From assembly GCA_017395045.1 (NCBI GenBank), contig JAFPWG010000008.1:1-56089 (forward strand): a stretch of DNA of 56,089 nt. The letters run 5' to 3'. A program made the position numbers and the translations under genes. Positions 50,491 through 56,089 of this stretch are shown piece after piece (position 1 is the first letter of the stretch; every line of letters begins with the position of its first letter). Below the pieces are notes generated by a model. The model did not search any database. It was not told the origin of the DNA and worked only from the letters and a program-made list of their open reading frames with translations. The stretch comes from Bacteroidales bacterium (GTDB lineage Bacteria > Bacteroidota > Bacteroidia > Bacteroidales > UBA932).

Positions 50491-52737
50491 ATGAAACAGA
50501 TCCGTACCCTTTGCCTGGCGGCCGGCCTCCTGCTGGCGGTATCCTGCCGGGGACCGAAGACCGACAGCACCATCGGAGCCTCCTCCGATACGGAACGCCG
50601 CGTGGAGAGCCTGCTCTCCCGGATGACCCTGGCCGAGAAGATCGGCCAGATGAACCAGGTGTCCGCCGGCGGTGACGTGTCCAACTATGCCGACGCGCTG
50701 CGCAAAGGGCAGATCGGCTCCATCCTGAACGAGGTGGATCCGGCGAAAATCAACGAGTACCAGCGCATCTGCCTGGAAGAGTCACGGCTGGGCATCCCCC
50801 TGCTGGTGGCCCGGGACGTGATCCACGGTTTCCATACCGTTTTCCCGATCCCGCTGGGCCTCGCGGCCACCTTCGATCCCGACCTTGTCGAGGAGGGAGC
50901 GCGGACCGCCGCCCTGGAAGCGACGGCGCAGGGCGTCCGCTGGACGTTCTCGCCGATGCTGGACATCGCCCGTGACCCGCGCTGGGGCCGCATCGCCGAA
51001 GGCAGTGGAGAGGATACATACCTGGACGCCCGGATGGCCGAAGCCATGGTGTACGGCTATCAGGGCCGGCAGGCGGATTCCACGTCCATGGCGGCCTGCA
51101 TCAAGCATTTCGTCGGTTACGGCGCCGCGGAAGGCGGCCGTGACTACAACAGCACCTTCCTGACCGAGCGGCAGCTCCGGAACGTGTATCTGCCTCCGTT
51201 CGAGGCTGCCGTGAAGGCCGGGGCCCTGACGCTGATGACTTCCTTCAACGACAACGACGGCGTGCCGTCCACCGGCAACACCTTCGTGGTGAAGGACGTC
51301 CTCCGCGGGGAATGGGGTTTCGACGGCCTGGTGGTCACTGACTGGAATTCGATGGGAGAGATGATCGCGCACGGGTTCGGCACGGACCGCAAGGACGTGG
51401 CCCGGAAGGCCCTGGAGGCGGGCGTGGACATGGACATGATGACCTATGGTTTCCTGTCGCACCTGGAGGAGTTGGTCAAGACCGGCGCCGTGAAGGAATC
51501 GGCCATCGACGATGCCGTCCGGAACATCCTGCGGGTAAAGGTCCTGCTGGGACTCTTCGAGCATCCGTACGTGGATGTGGAGAAGGGGGTCGCGGTGCAG
51601 TATGCGCCGGAGCACCTGGCCGCCGCGCAGCGGTCTGCCGAGGAGTCCGTCATCCTGCTCAAGAACGACGGCGTACTGCCCCTGAAGGCCGCTACCGTCC
51701 GCTCGATCCTGGTGACCGGTCCCATGGCCGACGCTCCGCACGACCAGCTGGGTACCTGGGCCTTCGACGGTGACAAGGGCCACACGGTCACGCCCCTGAA
51801 GGCGCTTCGGGAGCGCTTCCCGGGCAAGGTAACCTTTGTTCCCGGCCTGCGCTACAGCCGCGAGAAGCGGAATGCCTTTCAGGATGTGGTCGCCGCCGCC
51901 CGCCGCGCTGACGTGGTGCTGGTGTTCCTGGGCGAGGAGGCCATCCTTTCCGGAGAGGCACATTCACTGGCCGATCTGAACCTGAAAGGCTCGCAGAGCG
52001 AACTGCTCGCAGCCCTGAAGGCCACCGGGAAGCCGGTCGTAGCCACGGTGATGGCCGGACGGCCGCTGACCGTCGAACGTGACCTCCCGAACTGCAATGC
52101 CCTGCTTTATGCCTTCCATCCCGGAACGATGGGCGGCCCGGCGCTGGCAAACCTCCTTTTCGGCGACGTGAATCCTTCCGGAAAGACGCCCGTCACCTTC
52201 CTGCGCACGGTGGGCCAGGCTCCGCTTTATTACAGCCATAACATGACCGGACGCCCCTATAACGGGGAAACCCTCATCGACGACATCGGGATGGAAGCCG
52301 GCCAGACCTCGCTGGGCAATACGTCCTACTATCTGGACTATGGCGCCTATCCGCTGTTCCCGTTTGGCTATGGCCTGAGTTACACGCAGTTCGCCTATTC
52401 CGGCATCGTCCTGGACAAGGCCGTTTACGGAAAGGACGACGAGATCAAGGTCTCGTTGACCCTCTCCAATACCGGTAACTGCGACGGTACGGAAGTGGTG
52501 CAGGTGTATGTCCGCGACCTGGTGGGTTCGGTCACCCGCCCGGTGAAGGAACTGAAGTCCTTCGAGCGGGTGTCCCTGAAAGCCGGCGAAAGCCGGGACC
52601 TGGAGATCCGGATTCCGGTGTCCGAACTAGCCTTCTACGGCCTGGACGGCGTGAAGAAAGTGGAGCCCGGTGATTTCCAGCTCTGGGTGGCCGGCGACAG
52701 TGCTTCCGGCGATCCGGTTCCTTTTACGGTTCAATAA
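50491..52737 (+). CDS. GH3 beta-glucosidase (BglX type)
   Basis: 748 residues. Lipobox LLAVSC (Cys ~19). The (beta/alpha)8 domain has LARDVIHGFHTVFPIPLG-type sequence, KHFVGYGAAEGGRDYN and nucleophile Asp284 in VVTDWNSMG. The alpha/beta sandwich has LGEEAILSGEAHS with the probable acid/base Glu, and a C-terminal FnIII-like domain ends YGLSYTQFAYSG...GDFQLWV. It removes glucose from oligosaccharide ends, most likely the products of GH16 and GH30 in the periplasm or at the surface. It follows GH16 by 3 nt. Confidence 0.93.
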   Translation: MKQIRTLCLAAGLLLAVSCRGPKTDSTIGASSDTERRVESLLSRMTLAEKIGQMNQVSAGGDVSNYADALRKGQIGSILNEVDPAKINEYQRICLEESRLGIPLLVARDVIHGFHTVFPIPLGLAATFDPDLVEEGARTAALEATAQGVRWTFSPMLDIARDPRWGRIAEGSGEDTYLDARMAEAMVYGYQGRQADSTSMAACIKHFVGYGAAEGGRDYNSTFLTERQLRNVYLPPFEAAVKAGALTLMTSFNDNDGVPSTGNTFVVKDVLRGEWGFDGLVVTDWNSMGEMIAHGFGTDRKDVARKALEAGVDMDMMTYGFLSHLEELVKTGAVKESAIDDAVRNILRVKVLLGLFEHPYVDVEKGVAVQYAPEHLAAAQRSAEESVILLKNDGVLPLKAATVRSILVTGPMADAPHDQLGTWAFDGDKGHTVTPLKALRERFPGKVTFVPGLRYSREKRNAFQDVVAAARRADVVLVFLGEEAILSGEAHSLADLNLKGSQSELLAALKATGKPVVATVMAGRPLTVERDLPNCNALLYAFHPGTMGGPALANLLFGDVNPSGKTPVTFLRTVGQAPLYYSHNMTGRPYNGETLIDDIGMEAGQTSLGNTSYYLDYGAYPLFPFGYGLSYTQFAYSGIVLDKAVYGKDDEIKVSLTLSNTGNCDGTEVVQVYVRDLVGSVTRPVKELKSFERVSLKAGESRDLEIRIPVSELAFYGLDGVKKVEPGDFQLWVAGDSASGDPVPFTVQ

Positions 52738-52751
52738 AACAGACCAATCCG

Positions 52752-54206
52752 ATGAAGATGTTTCCGCTGATCCTTACCGCAGCCTTGCTGCTGGGTTGCA
52801 ACCAGAAGCCGGAGGAGAATCCGGAGCCTCCGGTGCCGTCCGACGGTCCCGTCGCCGCCGTATATACCACTTCTGTGGCCGGGAAACGCTTCGAGGAGAG
52901 CACGGTTTTCCTCGGAAAGCCGGAAGACGTGCATTTCTACAAGGTAGAGCGCAGCGGCGAGACGTTCCAGTCGGTGGACGGGTTCGGCCTGGCCATCACT
53001 CAGGCCAGTTGCTACAACCTGCTGCTGATGCCCGCCGAAGACCGTATCGCCTTCCTGACGGAACTGTTCAGCCGAGAGAAGGGCATGGGGTCGTCCCTGA
53101 TCCGCGTGTGCATAGGCGGTTCCGATTTCTCCCTGGACGAATTCACCTGGTGCGACGAGCCCGGGATGGAGAACTTCGCCGTCCATCCCCTGGACGAGGA
53201 GTGGCTGTTTCCGGTCCTGGACGAGATCTTCCGGATCAATCCGGACGTCAAGATCATCGGCTCGCCCTGGAGCTGTCCCAGATGGATGAAGATCTCCGAG
53301 AGCGGGGGATTCTATGACGCCTGGAAGGGCGGTTGCCTGAGCCCGGCGCATTATCAGGATTATGCCGACTATTTCGTGCGCTGGATCCGCGAGATGGAAA
53401 GTCGCGGGTATCCCATTTACGCCGTCACCCTGCAGAACGAGCCGTTGAACCCGGGAAACTCCATGTCGCTGTACATGTCCTGGGAAGACCAGCGGGATTT
53501 CATCAAGCAGGCGGTGGGCCCGGCCTTCCGCGCGGCGGGAATCCATACGAAGATCCTGCTCTTCGACCACAATTACGATTACGACGACATCTCTTCGCAG
53601 CGGGATTATCCGCTGCACATCCTGGAGGATGCCGAGGCCGCTCAGTACGTGGCAGGCAGCGCCTGGCATAACTACGGCGGCCATGTCTCCACGCTGGACA
53701 AAGTCCACAGCGCTTTTCCCGACAAGGACATCTATTTCACGGAAGCCTCCATCGGCACGTGGAACTATTCCTTCGACGGCTGCCTGATCAACGACTTCCG
53801 GGATATCTTCCTGGGGACGCTGGGCCGTTACGGAAAGGGGGTCACCCTTTGGAACCTGATGCTGGACGACCAGCGGAAACCTTACCGCCCCGGCGGGTGC
53901 TCCACCTGCTTCGGCGCTGTGACCCTGTCCACGTCCGACCACAAGTCCATCATCCGTAACAGCCACTATTACAATGTGGCACACTGCTCCAAGGTGCTGC
54001 AGCCGGGCGCTGTCCGGCTGGGAACCAAGGGTTATGAGACCGCAGGCCTTACCTACCAGTGGTATCGGAATCCGGACGGTTCCCAGGCGCTGCTTCTCCT
54101 GAACGAGGGTTCCTCCGACACGATGGTGAACTTCGTCTCGGACAAGTATTCGCTCGCTTGTAGGGTACCCGCCAAGGCCATCCAGTCTATCCGCTGGAAA
54201 GAATAG
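52752..54206 (+). CDS. GH30 glucanase (beta-1,6-glucanase/glucosylceramidase-like)
   Basis: 484 residues. Lipobox LLLGC (Cys ~16). The barrel shows QSVDGFGLAITQAS, SPWSCPRWMK, acid/base Glu230 in VTLQNEP and nucleophile Glu331 in YFTEASIG; a C-terminal beta sandwich follows. This is the GH30 subfamily that includes beta-1,6-glucanases. With GH16 and GH3 it points to a branched beta-1,3/1,6-glucan such as laminarin or a fungal glucan. Encoded 14 nt after the GH3 gene. Confidence 0.9.
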   Translation: MKMFPLILTAALLLGCNQKPEENPEPPVPSDGPVAAVYTTSVAGKRFEESTVFLGKPEDVHFYKVERSGETFQSVDGFGLAITQASCYNLLLMPAEDRIAFLTELFSREKGMGSSLIRVCIGGSDFSLDEFTWCDEPGMENFAVHPLDEEWLFPVLDEIFRINPDVKIIGSPWSCPRWMKISESGGFYDAWKGGCLSPAHYQDYADYFVRWIREMESRGYPIYAVTLQNEPLNPGNSMSLYMSWEDQRDFIKQAVGPAFRAAGIHTKILLFDHNYDYDDISSQRDYPLHILEDAEAAQYVAGSAWHNYGGHVSTLDKVHSAFPDKDIYFTEASIGTWNYSFDGCLINDFRDIFLGTLGRYGKGVTLWNLMLDDQRKPYRPGGCSTCFGAVTLSTSDHKSIIRNSHYYNVAHCSKVLQPGAVRLGTKGYETAGLTYQWYRNPDGSQALLLLNEGSSDTMVNFVSDKYSLACRVPAKAIQSIRWKE

Positions 54207-54214
54207 GATACGGC

Positions 54215-55861
54215 ATGCGCTCCAGGTTTTCGATGGCATTGACGCTTGTGGCTGCCCTTTTTGTGGCTGCCGCTTGCCATAGGGATGAGCCCGAACCGCA
54301 GAAAACGCCCCGGCTCGTCTCCGTCGCCGTGTCTGAAACCGCCCTTGAACTGATGGCGAAAGGAAGCGCAGAACTCCATTTCCGGGTCGCGGAGGCGGAC
54401 TATGCTTTCAACTATACCGTGGATTCTCCGGAATGCCGGGTCCGGCTATCGGGAAAGGACGGGAAGGTTCCGTCGGAATTCCGGATTTCCCGGATCGTAC
54501 CCGGGGCGGAAAAGGGATCGTACACGGCTACGCTGACGGATCTGGGCCTGAGTGAGGATTACACGCGGGAAGTGCGGCTGATGATCGCGGACGGCCCCGA
54601 TTCCTTCATCCCTTCCGGTTTCTTTACGGTCCGGAGCGAGGGGGCCGGATACGGCATCCTCGTGAAGACCGGCCTTCCGACCGTATATGTCGATACGCAG
54701 AACGGCCAGGCAATCAACTCCAAGACCACCTACGTGCCGGCTACGCTCCGGATTAAGGGTGAAGGCGGATTTGAAGGTTTGGGGGACGTGGCGTGCGAGA
54801 TCCGCGGACGCGGGAATACGACCTGGTATTGGCCCAAGAAGCCGTATCTGCTCAAACTGGAGGAGAAACAGCCCGTTTTCGGGATGTACAGGCACAAGCG
54901 CTGGATCCTGCTGGCGAACTTCATGGACCGGACGCTGATGCGGAACCTGGTGTCCATGAAGGTGTCGTCCCTGACTTCCCTGGCCTGGACGCCGGGCTGC
55001 GTGCCCGTGGAACTGGTCCTGAACGGGGTGCACAAGGGCTCATATCTGCTGATCGAGCAGGTGCGGGTGGACAACCACCGGGTGGACGTCACCGAGATGA
55101 AGCCGACTGACAACGACGGGAACAACGTCACGGGCGGGTACCTGCTGGAGCTGGACTTCCACTTTGACAATGAGGTGCAGTGGATCGACCCGCACGGCGA
55201 GAACGGCCAGATGGCGAACCGGAAAGGCATCCCCTTCGGCGTCAAGTATCCCGACCCCGACGACCTTACTTCCCAGCAGCAGGCCTACATCAAGAAATAT
55301 GTCTACGACACGGCAGAGGCGCTGTATGGCGAGAACTTCCGGGATCCGGAGAAAGGCTATGCCGCCTGGCTGGACGTGGATTCGTTCGTCGATTACTGGA
55401 TCGTGTTTGAGGTGATGGGAAACCACGAACTGGGCAATCCGGGCAGCGTGTTCATGCACAAGGACCGGGGCGGGAAACTCGTCGCCGGCCCCTGCTGGGA
55501 CTTCGACTGGGGGGTCCTTTCCTATAATACCTCACCCCATGCCAAAACGGGCCTGGTCAACGGCAGGGCCATCTGGTATGCGCGGCTTTTCCAGGACCCC
55601 GCTTTCAAGGCCAAGGTGAAGGCGCGCTTCCAGGAACTGCTGCCGGAGCTGCAGAAGATTCCGGCCTATATGGACGAGTGTGAGAAACTGCTGACGGAGT
55701 CCGCCCGGCTGAATTTCCTGATGTGGAACCCGGCCGACGACGCCTCCCAGAACGGCGGCTGGATCATCAACGGTGACGAGAACATGACTTTCCACAACGC
55801 CGTGGCCCGTCTCAGGAACAATTACAACGAGCGGCTGGAAGTCATTTCCAGGAACCTTTAG
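54215..55861 (+). CDS. CotH-kinase-like lipoprotein
   Basis: 548 residues. Lipobox VAAAC (Cys ~21), an N-terminal Ig-like domain (~33-140), then a CotH-like protein kinase domain (~150-530). Motifs: RGRGNTTWYWPKKPYLLKL (ATP-binding region of CotH), LANFMDRTLMRN, LNGVHKGSYLLIEQ and CWDFDWG (DxD metal-binding motif). In Bacillus, CotH phosphorylates spore coat proteins; Bacteroidota homologues are surface or secreted proteins of unknown role. It is the last gene of the glucan locus, 8 nt after GH30, so it may modify a PUL protein or a glycan. Confidence 0.87.
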   Translation: MRSRFSMALTLVAALFVAAACHRDEPEPQKTPRLVSVAVSETALELMAKGSAELHFRVAEADYAFNYTVDSPECRVRLSGKDGKVPSEFRISRIVPGAEKGSYTATLTDLGLSEDYTREVRLMIADGPDSFIPSGFFTVRSEGAGYGILVKTGLPTVYVDTQNGQAINSKTTYVPATLRIKGEGGFEGLGDVACEIRGRGNTTWYWPKKPYLLKLEEKQPVFGMYRHKRWILLANFMDRTLMRNLVSMKVSSLTSLAWTPGCVPVELVLNGVHKGSYLLIEQVRVDNHRVDVTEMKPTDNDGNNVTGGYLLELDFHFDNEVQWIDPHGENGQMANRKGIPFGVKYPDPDDLTSQQQAYIKKYVYDTAEALYGENFRDPEKGYAAWLDVDSFVDYWIVFEVMGNHELGNPGSVFMHKDRGGKLVAGPCWDFDWGVLSYNTSPHAKTGLVNGRAIWYARLFQDPAFKAKVKARFQELLPELQKIPAYMDECEKLLTESARLNFLMWNPADDASQNGGWIINGDENMTFHNAVARLRNNYNERLEVISRNL

Positions 55862-56089
55862 TCTTCCCAGGATAAAGTCCTGCTTCCGTCGGGATTCACC
55901 GTGATATGGACCCTGAGGGTCTCTTCGGGGAGAAGGTCCTCGATGTTCTCCGGCCATTCCATCAGGCACAGGCAGCCGCTGTCCAGATAGTCGTACAGGC
56001 CGATGTCGTAGGCCTCCTCGAGCCGTTCGATCCGGTAGAAATCAAAGTGATACATGGGCTCGCCCGAGCCGGTGCGGTATTCGTTGACA
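55858..56089 (-). CDS. tsaE: TsaE, tRNA t6A biosynthesis ATPase, C-terminal part (cut by window edge)
   Basis: 77 codons are visible, extending past the window end. VNEYRTGSGEPMYHFDFYRI is the conserved region of TsaE, followed by DIGLYDYLDSGCLCLMEWPENIEDLLP. TsaE works with TsaB/TsaD to make N6-threonylcarbamoyladenosine on tRNAs. The Walker A part lies outside the window. Convergent with the CotH gene, overlapping it by 4 nt at the stops. Confidence 0.9.
   Translation of the reverse strand, partial: VNEYRTGSGEPMYHFDFYRIERLEEAYDIGLYDYLDSGCLCLMEWPENIEDLLPEETLRVHITVNPDGSRTLSWED

Overview
This 56-kb, GC-rich window comes from a Bacteroidota chromosome, most likely an uncultured gut or rumen member of the order Bacteroidales. 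Three things support this: repeated Bacteroidota-type promoters (TTG-N19-TAnnTTTG) with few Shine-Dalgarno sites, a SusC/SusD locus with a DUF6377-type regulator, and phylum-typical arrangements such as DUF4492-cydA-cydB and sigma54 activator-lptE-secG. I cannot name a genus from the sequence alone.

Layout. 1-1300 is the edge of a mobile element: a tyrosine recombinase cut by the window start, with two tiny membrane proteins beside it. 1378-5084 holds a DMT exporter, a nucleoside deoxyribosyltransferase-like protein, small lipoproteins and a feruloyl-esterase-like hydrolase. 5145-11819 carries an OmpA/TPR lipoprotein and, divergently, a sigma54-type activator, lptE, a conserved unknown, secG and a ClpB that lacks its N-domain. 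11816-17998 holds fabG, ahcY-nhaA, comF, a REP-associated transposase and a sugar O-acetyltransferase. 18068-24822 holds a His-rich Zn/Cd ATPase, yhhN, dtd, a nitroreductase and cytochrome bd. 24825-31525 holds a GH29 fucosidase, small membrane and regulatory genes, a LytTR regulator and a PreA-like enzyme. A tRNA-Leu(CAA) gene diverges from a seven-gene operon at 32041-39783: aroB, an aroD-aroA fusion, aroC, sufB, pnuC, sufC and a short sufD. 39811-55861 is a polysaccharide utilisation locus: DUF6377 regulator, SusC, SusD, a SusE-like lipoprotein, GH16, GH3, GH30 and a CotH-kinase-like lipoprotein. This enzyme set fits a beta-1,3-glucan with beta-1,6 branches, such as laminarin. A partial tsaE closes the window.

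The most unusual points are these. (1) Chorismate synthase carries an in-frame insert of about 60 residues with 13 His and 8 Cys, like a metal-binding tail placed between two conserved motifs. (2) The SusC transporter of the glucan locus continues past its last beta-strand into a Val/Lys/Glu repeat linker and a complete OmpA-type peptidoglycan-binding domain. The same gene has an in-frame TAA between its TonB box and plug. (3) A type I dehydroquinate dehydratase is fused to EPSP synthase inside an aro-suf operon. (4) Smaller oddities include ClpB without an N-domain, a 197-residue SufD, a PreA with a decayed N-terminal Fe-S domain, and several promoters lying almost on the start codon.
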